Source: Bacillus sp. IITD106 (GTDB taxonomy: Bacteria; Bacillota; Bacilli; Bacillales; Bacillaceae_C). From it: a stretch of DNA of 32,491 nucleotides. The stretch covers positions 1 to 32,491 of the forward strand of contig NZ_JAIAZY010000045.1 of assembly GCF_019459225.1 (NCBI RefSeq). Direction: 5' to 3'. The notes beneath the pieces were generated by a model, which saw nothing but the letters and a program-made list of their open reading frames with translations, did no database searches and was not told the origin of the DNA. A program made the translations under genes and the position numbers. Below are positions 25,345 to 32,491 of this stretch, in pieces (positions within the stretch are counted from its first letter, which is position 1; each line of letters opens with the position of its first letter).

Positions 25345-27519
25345 CTACTTTTGACTAATTTTTGTAACATCAGAAATGGGCTTTAACTCTGTTAGAGAAT
25401 TTGCTAGGAATACTTCCGCATAATATCCTGAATTATTTCCGGGCATCATGAAACCTCCAGTGAAATGTTCAGTTTCTCCTGATTTAATAATCTTTGAAAC
25501 TCCTGAAAAATTTTCAATCTCTCCCTTTTTATTGTATAAGACAAACACAAGCGACATCGTTCTCTCCTCATGGGAATTATTCGTAAAATCAGCACTAGAA
25601 GTGACCATTCCTTTTTTGGGGAGAACTTTTATCGGCTCGCCGTTTTGCCCAGCGAAAGTTACATTACTCACTGTATACTCTGGACCTTTTACGATCACTG
25701 TCCTGGTTACGGATTCTGCAGCATTCCCATCTGAATCTGTAACATCGTAGGTCAAAGTATGTGTTCCTACTATCTTTGTGTCTACCTTTCCTGTTACGGT
25801 AATCTTATCAGAAAGGTCGCCGTCCAAATTATCTTCGGCTTTTGCACCAGGGTCTGTAAATGTGCCTCCCATTGGAATCTCCATCACCTCATCACCTAAT
25901 AACGTGATGACAGGAGGTGTAGAATCAATTGGTAAAAGCATAAAGGCATCAGCCTGCACCCAAGTATCTCCATTCGCCCACATACCAGTAAAAACAGTAA
26001 CTTTTTTGTTGGTACCAGAATTGAATTCAATTGTCAATTTCGTATAATCATCACATCTGGTAAACTTGGTTTCCTTTAATATCTTTCCGTTAGCGTCCCT
26101 CACTCCAAAATAGCCTGCATCATTGTTTTGAGAGGTTTTAACAAAACCAGTCAGTTTGTATTTGGTATCTGGTTCTACTTCTATAGTTTGTGTAATTGCA
26201 TTCCAACCTTCAGTATTTCTTAAGTAAATATTATTACTTCCGTTTCTTGATAATCCTTTGGCCCTGTCTACGCCGCCTTTTCCATTTTCAAGTACCCACG
26301 GTTTCGAGATCTTGTCAGTTTCTTGGTGCTCAAATGAAGGATCCCCTAACAAGTTTTCCATTGGGTTTCCAATATTTAATTTTGAATGCATGAGGACTAC
26401 ATTGTAAGGTCCCCATTCTGACATTACAAAATAAAGATCCTTCCCATCATTCGTCCAAGGGTGTATATATGATCCGTACAATCCGGGATACTCTTTGCCG
26501 GTTGCAATTTCAGTTTCCGCCGACCAGCCATCTGTTAAGCTAGATGAACTTCTCATAACAATTGCATAGCGGTCTTCATTTAAATACACCATGATCCATT
26601 TTCCATAATAAGAGTTATAGGCAACGGATAGTTCGCTTACAGGAGCTTCTATGACAGGAGCGGCTGCCGTCTCATCATCCTCTATCCAAGCTTTTCCATC
26701 CCAGTATTCATACTTTTCTTTATCCAATACATTTTCTTCTTTAACTCTCGCTAAATATGCATTATCCATTCTTCCCGAAGGAGTCCCAAACATATATACA
26801 TACCCATTTTCTTTTACATAGGCTGCTTGACCAAACTTACTTTTCGCTCCCCATTTTACTCCCGATTTGGTCCAGTTTTGCCCTTCATCGTCAGAATAAG
26901 CTATTTCTGAAAAATTAATATTCCATCTTCCAGCTGCCCCCCAATTTCTTATTTGCATATAATGAATAAAATGCCGTTCGCCTACAGTAATACCTGCAGT
27001 CGGGATTGCTGTGAAATCTCCATTACCTGATGTGTCATGCTCTGAGTGTATGATTTCCTTAGCAAACTTATCATTATCTTCTCTTGTTATCATAGAGGAG
27101 AAAGTCAAACCATCCGATAGATCAGTATCCTCCGAGATTGCTAGTAGATTACCTCTCCATCCTTCCCGCTCGCCTCCTCCGCCGAATCCTCCCCATCCAT
27201 CATCGTACGAATCTCCAAAAGCCATCATCACTTTCTTTTTGTCAGAAGAAGTTGTAGCATCCCATATTATCCCTAAGTCAGTTGCCCTTAATGCGTAATT
27301 TTCATGGGTTTGATTCGGGTTTGGAAGTGATTCTCCTTCAAGTGTCGGGCCCGTCACTCTAGCGATCCTTTTCGCTTTTGTGGCTGTTAATTGAAACGAA
27401 TCTGGAAGTTCTTCCTTCGTTTCCGCTAAAGTTGATTTCGTAAGTACTGGAATCCCCGTTGATAAAATCATCATTGATATAATGGTCAACATCCCTATCA
27501 AAAGCCTCCGTTTTTTCAA
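25345..27519 (-). CDS. Secreted multidomain DUF4185 protein, probable glycan-active enzyme
   Basis: 724 aa. A signal peptide (basic start, hydrophobic core, cleavage likely after STLA at 32) leads to a DUF4185 domain (about 70-385: LGIIWDATTSS, MMAFGDSYDDGW, HFIHYMQIRNWG, YSDDEGQNWTKSG). A carbohydrate-binding jelly-roll-like domain follows (about 387-531, starting NLLGDPSFE). Then come a DUF5011-type Ig-like repeat (about 532-612, STPPVITLLGDEVMEIPMGG) and a C-terminal beta domain (613-724). DUF4185 proteins include bacterial endo-D-arabinanases (GH183, to my knowledge), so hydrolysis of a furanoside glycan is a fair guess; the substrate is not provable here. There is no LPxTG or surface-layer motif, so it should be released. 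The SDR gene lies 51 bp upstream. Confidence 0.82.
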   Translation of the reverse strand: MKKRRLLIGMLTIISMMILSTGIPVLTKSTLAETKEELPDSFQLTATKAKRIARVTGPTLEGESLPNPNQTHENYALRATDLGIIWDATTSSDKKKVMMAFGDSYDDGWGGFGGGGEREGWRGNLLAISEDTDLSDGLTFSSMITREDNDKFAKEIIHSEHDTSGNGDFTAIPTAGITVGERHFIHYMQIRNWGAAGRWNINFSEIAYSDDEGQNWTKSGVKWGAKSKFGQAAYVKENGYVYMFGTPSGRMDNAYLARVKEENVLDKEKYEYWDGKAWIEDDETAAAPVIEAPVSELSVAYNSYYGKWIMVYLNEDRYAIVMRSSSSLTDGWSAETEIATGKEYPGLYGSYIHPWTNDGKDLYFVMSEWGPYNVVLMHSKLNIGNPMENLLGDPSFEHQETDKISKPWVLENGKGGVDRAKGLSRNGSNNIYLRNTEGWNAITQTIEVEPDTKYKLTGFVKTSQNNDAGYFGVRDANGKILKETKFTRCDDYTKLTIEFNSGTNKKVTVFTGMWANGDTWVQADAFMLLPIDSTPPVITLLGDEVMEIPMGGTFTDPGAKAEDNLDGDLSDKITVTGKVDTKIVGTHTLTYDVTDSDGNAAESVTRTVIVKGPEYTVSNVTFAGQNGEPIKVLPKKGMVTSSADFTNNSHEERTMSLVFVLYNKKGEIENFSGVSKIIKSGETEHFTGGFMMPGNNSGYYAEVFLANSLTELKPISDVTKISQK

Positions 27520-27570
27520 CTTTTCATCCTCCTATTTGAAATTTTAATAGCTTCCCTACTTCGTTTCAAT

Positions 27571-28350
27571 TCATAATGCGGTATAACCACCGTCAATGGT
27601 GAATACTGAACCTGTTGCAAAAGATGAAGCATCGGACGCCAAATATAGTGCAATTCCTCCCAATTCTTCGGGAATCCCTGGTCTTCCCAGCGGAGTTCCC
27701 TTCATCCATACATCTACCATATCTCCACTGCCATCAAAAAACTTTTTCGTCAATTCCGTCTTCATATAACCCGGGGCTATCGTATTCACCCTAATATTGT
27801 GTTTTGCCCATTCCATTGCCAGGCTTTTCGTCAACATAATGACTCCTGCTTTCGAAGCATTATAAGACGATTGACATTGTGGTGTATTCGCAATGATTCC
27901 TGACATGGAGGATATATTGATGATCGATCCTTTTTGTTGTTTGATCATTACTTTTCCAACAGCCTTTGAAACGATAAAAACGCCATTCAGATTAATATCA
28001 ATGACTTTATACCAATCATCTATCGACATCTCTTCCGCTTTTTCATTAATGACAATCCCTGCATTGTTAATTAAGACATCAATCTTCCCAAAATGTTCCT
28101 CAACTTGTGCCACCATTTGATTGACACTGTCTTCTTTCGTTACATCCGTTCGAATGACTAATACGTCTCTACCCGATTCTTGCATAAATTCATTGGCTGT
28201 TTTTGTAGCCTCATCAAAGTCTATATCAGCAATCACCAGATTCGAGCCTGCCTGAACTAGAGCATTGGCCATCGCCTTACCCAATCCTCTTGCAGCTCCG
28301 GTTACTATAGAAACATGATTTTCCAAATTAAATTTATCGAATATATTCAT
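27571..28350 (-). CDS. SDR-family oxidoreductase (sugar/polyol dehydrogenase-like)
   Basis: 259 aa classical SDR: cofactor motif TGAARGLGKA near residue 16, NNAGIV, and the catalytic Ser and YNASK (Tyr-x3-Lys) with the C-terminal IDGGYTAL. It resembles gluconate 5-dehydrogenase and 2-deoxygluconate 3-dehydrogenase-type enzymes, but the substrate cannot be set from sequence. The frame opens at 28380; ATG 28350 gives the usual family N-terminus (MNIFDKFNLENHVSIVTG) and has GGAG about ten bases upstream. It is likely co-transcribed with the DUF4185 gene and probably acts on the sugar that gene releases. Confidence 0.88.
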   Translation of the reverse strand: MNIFDKFNLENHVSIVTGAARGLGKAMANALVQAGSNLVIADIDFDEATKTANEFMQESGRDVLVIRTDVTKEDSVNQMVAQVEEHFGKIDVLINNAGIVINEKAEEMSIDDWYKVIDINLNGVFIVSKAVGKVMIKQQKGSIINISSMSGIIANTPQCQSSYNASKAGVIMLTKSLAMEWAKHNIRVNTIAPGYMKTELTKKFFDGSGDMVDVWMKGTPLGRPGIPEELGGIALYLASDASSFATGSVFTIDGGYTAL

Positions 28351-28512
28351 TTTTTTCCCGCTCCATTCTTTCAACAACACCTACCCTATAATGAGATAGA
28401 AGATGCTGCTTTATGGTTGGCCCTCAAGATGTAAATATTATGGTATGTATTATTGGTAGATACGCTCATGACGTTATTTGTTCGCTTATAACCATTCTTA
28501 TTCCTTTATACT

Positions 28513-28542
28513 TTGCAATCGATTACATCAATCTGCAATCGA
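28513..28542. promoter_or_regulatory. cre-like site and TGCAATCGA direct repeat
   Basis: TTGCAATCGATTACAT (28513-28528) fits the CcpA cre pattern WTGNAANCGNWNNCAW. The nonamer TGCAATCGA recurs exactly 20 bp later (28534-28542), two helical turns, on the same face. It lies in the 208 bp gap upstream of the SDR-DUF4185 unit. Catabolite repression or a local regulator is inferred; no clear -35/-10 pair was found. Confidence 0.45.
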
Positions 28543-28558
28543 ATTCCTTTTCTTAATC

Positions 28559-29488
28559 TTACATTCTGAGTGTTTGTAATTTCTCCATAAATTCTTTAAC
28601 TTCTTTTTCCTTTGGTAGTGAAGGAATTGCTCCTTCTTTCATTACAGTTAATGCACCTGCAGCATTTGCAAACATGATTCCTTCTTCTAAAGGAATGCCC
28701 TTCGTTATTTGAACTGCGAGCGCACCATTGAATGCATCTCCAGCAGCAACAGTATCCTTTGGGGTTACTTGGAAACCAGGGATATGTGTTGATTCTGTTT
28801 GAGTTATTAAAAGTGCACCTTTTTCAGCCAATGTCATAATAACATTAGCGACTCCCTTTTCAATTAATATCCTTCCAGCTAGTTCTGCATCTTTCAAATT
28901 CCGAACCTCGATGCCAGTTAAAATTTGTGCTTCCGTTTCATTTGGAGTTAAATATGTTATTTTTGATAAAAATTCATCACTTACTTTATGGGCTGGCGCA
29001 GGATTAACTATGACAGGAACATTATAAAAATTTGCAATTGAAATTGCTTCCTCAATCACTTTTTTATCCATTTCAAATTGTACTAATAGAATATCAGCAT
29101 TCTTGATTAAATCTTCTACTCTTTGAAGTTCAGATAGTGTGAATTTTAGATTGGCACTAGGTACAACAATAATTCGATTATTTCCTTGCTCATCTAAAGT
29201 AACAGATCCAATACCTGTTGTATAGTTGGAATCTCGCAAAATATTACTGGTTTCAACCTGGTTTGATATTAATGCATCAATTATTTCGTCACCAAATGAA
29301 TCATTTCCGACTTTCCCTATCATTGTAACATGTCCCCCAAGACGAGAAGCTGCAACGGCTTGATTTGCCCCTTTTCCTCCAGGAAATCTATTAAATGAAG
29401 TTCCTATAATCGTTTCACCGCTCCTCGGAACCCGAGAAGCCCTCACAACCAAATCCATCATAAAGCTACCAATGATTAAGATATTCAC
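28559..29488 (-). CDS. Ribokinase / PfkB-family sugar kinase
   Basis: 309 aa. The start is taken at GTG 29488 (MNILIIGSF), nine bases after AAAGGG; an earlier GTG is too close. The N-terminal PfkB signature reads FPGGKGANQAVAASRLGG, the central NPAPAHKV and LTPNETEAQILTG blocks bind sugar and ATP, and the C-terminal DTVAAGDAFNGALA carries the catalytic Asp (about residue 251). The closest group I recognise is ribokinase (RbsK), which phosphorylates D-ribose, but neighbours suggest another pentose or furanose could be the natural substrate. It lies between the transporter ATPases and the SDR. Confidence 0.9.
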   Translation of the reverse strand: MNILIIGSFMMDLVVRASRVPRSGETIIGTSFNRFPGGKGANQAVAASRLGGHVTMIGKVGNDSFGDEIIDALISNQVETSNILRDSNYTTGIGSVTLDEQGNNRIIVVPSANLKFTLSELQRVEDLIKNADILLVQFEMDKKVIEEAISIANFYNVPVIVNPAPAHKVSDEFLSKITYLTPNETEAQILTGIEVRNLKDAELAGRILIEKGVANVIMTLAEKGALLITQTESTHIPGFQVTPKDTVAAGDAFNGALAVQITKGIPLEEGIMFANAAGALTVMKEGAIPSLPKEKEVKEFMEKLQTLRM

Positions 29489-29595
29489 TATATTCACTGC
29501 CCTTTTATAGATAGTTGTTTAAATGTACTTCTTTGAATGAACAATAAAATAGGATATTACTTACCTAGATAAAGGTGATACCATATTTTCATTCC

Positions 29596-29608
29596 AGTTG
29601 TGACAACT
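29596..29608. promoter_or_regulatory. Small palindrome upstream of the ribokinase gene
   Basis: AGTTGT-G-ACAACT is a perfect 6-1-6 inverted repeat in the 142-150 bp gap before the kinase gene. On the minus strand AAGTTATC and AAGTTGTC also recur 21 bp apart. A regulator site is possible; no regulator gene is in view. Confidence 0.35.
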
Positions 29609-29639
29609 TATCTTCACTTGATAACTTACTAGTCTTGTT

Positions 29640-30686
29640 TTACATAGTTATTTTAAATTCATCAGAACTTGATCTATCTAATTTTTCATTTACACTTATA
29701 TGATGTTCAGGTTTATAGTCATTGTGTTTAAAACATAAAACTTTATGTTCTTGATTAAGATGAATCATATGAGGTTTTGTTGTATGACAGATTTCTTTTG
29801 CATATATACATCTACCAGCAAATTTACATCCTTCCATCTCATACTCCTTACTCTCCATGGCAGGTGGTGTGACCTCGTGGTCCCATTTTCTCCCAACGCG
29901 TGGAATCGAATCCAACAGTAGTTCTGTGTAAGGATGGGCTGGTTCATTCAAAACCGTCCTAGCATTACCAAATTCAATTAAATTACCTCGATACATGGTT
30001 GCGATATAGTCACTCACATAATAGGCTGTTGATAGATCATGGGTGATATAAATAAAATTAACATTGTATTCGTCCTTTAGCTTTTTAAATAAATTGACAA
30101 TATTCATCCGCAAAGACGCATCTATCATAGCAACTGGTTCATCCGCAACAATCAATTTTGGCTTTGGAATTAATGCTCTAGCAATCGAAATCCGTTGCAA
30201 TTCTCCACCTGAGAACTGATTTGGGTATTTGCCAATGACATGATCAAGCTCCATTCCTACAGACGCTAGTACTTCTGAAACAACTGCTTTAGCTTCTTTC
30301 CTTGTTTTTGCTATTTCTAGATTTATTGCCGTTTCAAAAAGATAGGAATCCACTCTCTTTCTTGAGCTAAAAGACGTAAAGGGATTTTGGAAAATTGGTT
30401 GAACCATTTTATAAAATTCTCTTCGGTTTTTTCTTTTTGCATAATGAGATAACGGTATACCATCTATCACGATATTACCTGATGATGGATCTAGCAGTTG
30501 CAGGATCATTTTCGCCAACGTTGTTTTTCCGCAACCGGATTCCCCCACAATGCTCATAATCTGCGGCTTATCACCAGTCAGTGAAATAGATACCTGATCC
30601 ACAGCCGTAAGCTTTTTCCCAAAAATCATTCCACCAATCTTAAATTGACGGGAGAGATCATTGATTTCCAATATATTCTGAGCCAT
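29640..30686 (-). CDS. Oligopeptide/oligosaccharide ABC transporter ATPase, DppF/OppF type
   Basis: 348 aa cytoplasmic ATPase. Walker A is GESGCGKTTL, the signature FSGGELQR, and Walker B LIVADEPVAMID, where the usual ALD is MID. The C-terminal oligo_HPY extension with CKFAGRC...C is present. ATG 30686 is preferred over the frame start at 30710, with AAGGAAGG six bases upstream. It pairs with the ATPase gene just upstream, which overlaps its ribosome-site region. Peptide/nickel-family importers also carry oligosaccharides in several bacteria, which fits the sugar genes downstream. The family is not reliably substrate-specific by sequence. Confidence 0.9.
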   Translation of the reverse strand: MAQNILEINDLSRQFKIGGMIFGKKLTAVDQVSISLTGDKPQIMSIVGESGCGKTTLAKMILQLLDPSSGNIVIDGIPLSHYAKRKNRREFYKMVQPIFQNPFTSFSSRKRVDSYLFETAINLEIAKTRKEAKAVVSEVLASVGMELDHVIGKYPNQFSGGELQRISIARALIPKPKLIVADEPVAMIDASLRMNIVNLFKKLKDEYNVNFIYITHDLSTAYYVSDYIATMYRGNLIEFGNARTVLNEPAHPYTELLLDSIPRVGRKWDHEVTPPAMESKEYEMEGCKFAGRCIYAKEICHTTKPHMIHLNQEHKVLCFKHNDYKPEHHISVNEKLDRSSSDEFKITM

Positions 30687-30710
30687 GAGCAACCTTCCTT
30701 TCCTTGGCAC

Positions 30711-31670
30711 TTAATTTAGCAAATGGCAGCTAGCATAATGTTCTTCTGACATATAAACCCTTTCTGGCTCCACAGTACGACAAATATCCATAGCATGTGG
30801 ACAGCGTGCAGCAAATCTACAGCCCACAGGAGGATTTTTTAAACTAGGTGGTGTACCAGGTATTCCTTCCCTTGAACTATTATCTCCTATTTTAGGAATG
30901 GCATTTATTAACATTTTAGTATATGGATGGCGTGGATTATTGAAAATTTCTTCAGTTGGCGCTACCTCAATCATTTGGCCTGCATACATAATCCCCATTC
31001 TGTTTGTAATTTGATAATGAACCCCCATATCATGGGAAACGATGACAATTGAATTTTTCATCTTCTTTTGTACTTGCATTAACATGGTTAATATTCCTCT
31101 TTGAACAACAACATCTAACGCAGTGGTTGGTTCATCCGCCAAAACAATATCTGGCTTTAAAAAGGTAGCTAGAGCAATTAGAATTCGTTGCCTCATACCA
31201 CCACTTAATTGATGAGGAAATGCCTTCAAAACTTCGGGTGGCAACTCCAATTCTTTTAAGTAATTTAGAATTTCTTGCTGGAGCACCTTTTTGTCTGTAA
31301 TGTCATGGTATTTACTGATTGCATCAAAAAATTGATTCTTTATCCTAGCAACTGGATTCATGACATGCATAGCTCCTTGTGGTACATAGGAAATGACCTT
31401 CCACCAGCTTTTATGGATGTCTCCATTATTATAAATAACTGGGGTACCAGATTTATCAGAGGAATGAATTTCTACATTTCCATTTGAAATTTCCAAAGGA
31501 TATTGGATCAGATCGTACATCACCTTCAATAATGTAGATTTCCCACAACCTGATTCACCTGCTATACCAAATATCTCATTTTTTTTGACTTCAAAATCAA
31601 CCTTATCTACAGCCTTTACATATCCTGTTAATATGTTGTACTGTGCACTTACTTCATTTAATTTCAGCAT
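30711..31670 (-). CDS. Oligopeptide/oligosaccharide ABC transporter ATPase, DppD/OppD type
   Basis: 319 aa. Walker A GESGCGKSTL (about residue 37), signature LSGGMRQR, Walker B DIVLADEPTTALD, and a C-terminal oligo_HPY domain ending CRFAARCPHAMDIC. It is the second ATPase of a heterodimeric importer. It starts one base after the permease stop codon, so the three genes are translationally close. It begins MLKLNEVSAQYNILTG, slightly shorter at the N-terminus than typical DppD. No other known role is suggested by context. Confidence 0.92.
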   Translation of the reverse strand: MLKLNEVSAQYNILTGYVKAVDKVDFEVKKNEIFGIAGESGCGKSTLLKVMYDLIQYPLEISNGNVEIHSSDKSGTPVIYNNGDIHKSWWKVISYVPQGAMHVMNPVARIKNQFFDAISKYHDITDKKVLQQEILNYLKELELPPEVLKAFPHQLSGGMRQRILIALATFLKPDIVLADEPTTALDVVVQRGILTMLMQVQKKMKNSIVIVSHDMGVHYQITNRMGIMYAGQMIEVAPTEEIFNNPRHPYTKMLINAIPKIGDNSSREGIPGTPPSLKNPPVGCRFAARCPHAMDICRTVEPERVYMSEEHYASCHLLN

Positions 31671-31671
31671 A

Positions 31672-32491
31672 TTACTTCCCTCTCCTTAGTGCAGAATATT
31701 GCTGATGCCCTGTCATAACCAAGAATAGTGCGATAAATATTAAAGTGGTTGCAATAACTGGTGAACCAATCCACCACCATCTACCCGCCAACATTGCTTG
31801 ATGTTGATTAGCCCAATAAATCATGGTTCCCAAGGTAGCTTTTTCATTACTAGACATTCCAATGACAGCAAGCCCAGCTTCTGAACTAATTGCAACTAAT
31901 ATAGTGTTAATAAAGTTGGCTATCGACCATCCAGCAACAAAAGGAAATATTTCTTTCGTTATGATTTTTAAGACACTTTGACCCGAGAAGATTGAAGTAC
32001 TAATAAAGTCATTTTCCCTTAAACTTAACGCCATGGAACGAAGCTGTCTTGCAGGCCAAGGCCAATTAAAGATTATCAATACAATGGCTATATATAATAA
32101 TGATGCTTTTCCCTTCATCATACTTCCAAGTAAAATTAAGATTGGCAGTGCAGGGATTACGATAAAAGAGTCCGTAAGTAATGTGATGAGTCTGTCAATA
32201 AATCCACCTTTAAAACCAGCCCAAAGCCCTAATATCGCCCCAATTAAAGTAGCAAAAAACGCGACAAAAATACCTATGAAGAAAGAATTTTGAATTGCTT
32301 TTGCTAACAGCCAAAACGTGTCTTGCCCTAAGTTTGTTGTGCCAAACCAATGATCCCAGCTAGGCTGTAAATTATTGGGATATGTTCCCCATTCAGTAGG
32401 GTTTCCCTTATAGAAAAAAGGAACGATAAATCCCAATATTAAGAATATTATTAGGATAAGAAGCCCAAATTTTAATCGTACATTCCAGTTT
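31672..32491 (-). CDS. ABC transporter permease, DppC/OppC type (5' end outside window)
   Basis: At least 273 residues are in view. The frame stays open to the window edge, with in-frame codons reading NWNVRLKFGLLILIIF before the first candidate TTG, so the gene starts upstream of base 32491. The soluble N-terminal part contains FGTTNLGQDTFWLLAKA, the OppC hallmark, followed by about five helices. The EAA-like loop (around LRENDFISTSIFSGQS) lacks the strict EAA residues but is in the right place. A partner permease (DppB type) and a binding protein should lie upstream, outside this window. Confidence 0.88.
   Translation of the reverse strand, partial: NWNVRLKFGLLILIIFLILGFIVPFFYKGNPTEWGTYPNNLQPSWDHWFGTTNLGQDTFWLLAKAIQNSFFIGIFVAFFATLIGAILGLWAGFKGGFIDRLITLLTDSFIVIPALPILILLGSMMKGKASLLYIAIVLIIFNWPWPARQLRSMALSLRENDFISTSIFSGQSVLKIITKEIFPFVAGWSIANFINTILVAISSEAGLAVIGMSSNEKATLGTMIYWANQHQAMLAGRWWWIGSPVIATTLIFIALFLVMTGHQQYSALRRGK

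Noticed and set aside
25448-27298. Open frames on the plus strand inside the DUF4185 gene
   Set aside because: They are antisense to a long real gene, lack ribosome sites and show no family features.

Overview
The window is a stretch of a low-GC Gram-positive, endospore-forming chromosome of the family Bacillaceae. The evidence is an rrn 5' end, small acid-soluble spore proteins (gamma-type SspE, SspK), PerR, YgxA, YgzB, FabL and a gene order I recognise from the Bacillus subtilis ygxA-perR-gsaB-fabL-mutY-yfh region. I cannot name the genus or species from sequence alone.

Layout. (1) 1-300: 5' end of a 16S rRNA gene on the minus strand with two tandem promoters. (2) 329-1696: core genes ygxA and ygzB. 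(3) About 1731-7474: a block absent at this position in B. subtilis. It holds a DUF624 (YesL-like) membrane protein, an LplABC-type carbohydrate ABC importer (two permeases and a lipoprotein) and a LacI-family repressor, with a perfect palindromic operator between the -35 and -10 of the transporter promoter. (4) 7549-20900: the conserved backbone perR, (yvqK-like adenosyltransferase), bcp/ygaF, (K+ channel), gsaB, ygaE, ygaD, ygaC, sspE, fabL, mutY, yfhP, sspK, (YpzG-like), yfhH, recX, yfhE, yfhD. The yfhO/csbB/yfhL-M stretch known from B. subtilis is missing between yfhP and sspK. Two non-coding repeat structures lie here: a ~205 bp GC-rich interspersed element (12438-12642) and a ~51 bp tandem array with ATTCGCGAA-type boxes (15473-15670). 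(5) 20958-23849: an N-acetylmuramic acid salvage operon (murQ-murP-mupG) in which murQ is a pseudogene. (6) 24019-25162: two divergent DoxX-family membrane proteins with two TTGTGAA-N4-TTCACA palindromes (Rex/Fnr type) between them. (7) 25197-32491: an accessory sugar locus, all on the minus strand. It encodes a secreted multidomain DUF4185 protein (probable glycanase), an SDR dehydrogenase, a ribokinase-family kinase and a peptide/nickel-family ABC importer whose permease gene runs off the window.

How the genes fit together. The backbone covers peroxide stress (PerR, Bcp), haem synthesis (GsaB), lipid synthesis (FabL), DNA repair and recombination (MutY, RecX) and spore proteins. The accessory blocks are three carbohydrate systems: LacI-controlled Lpl-type uptake, MurNAc salvage and the DUF4185 locus. 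The DUF4185 locus is the best candidate for a little-described system: my inference is that an extracellular enzyme releases furanose or arabinan-type oligosaccharides that are imported by the Opp-like transporter and processed by the SDR and kinase.

Start codons were chosen from ribosome-binding-site spacing and known family lengths. Several genes appear to start at TTG or GTG (yvqK-like, ygaD, yfhP, yfhH, doxX-2, sspE, rbsK-like).
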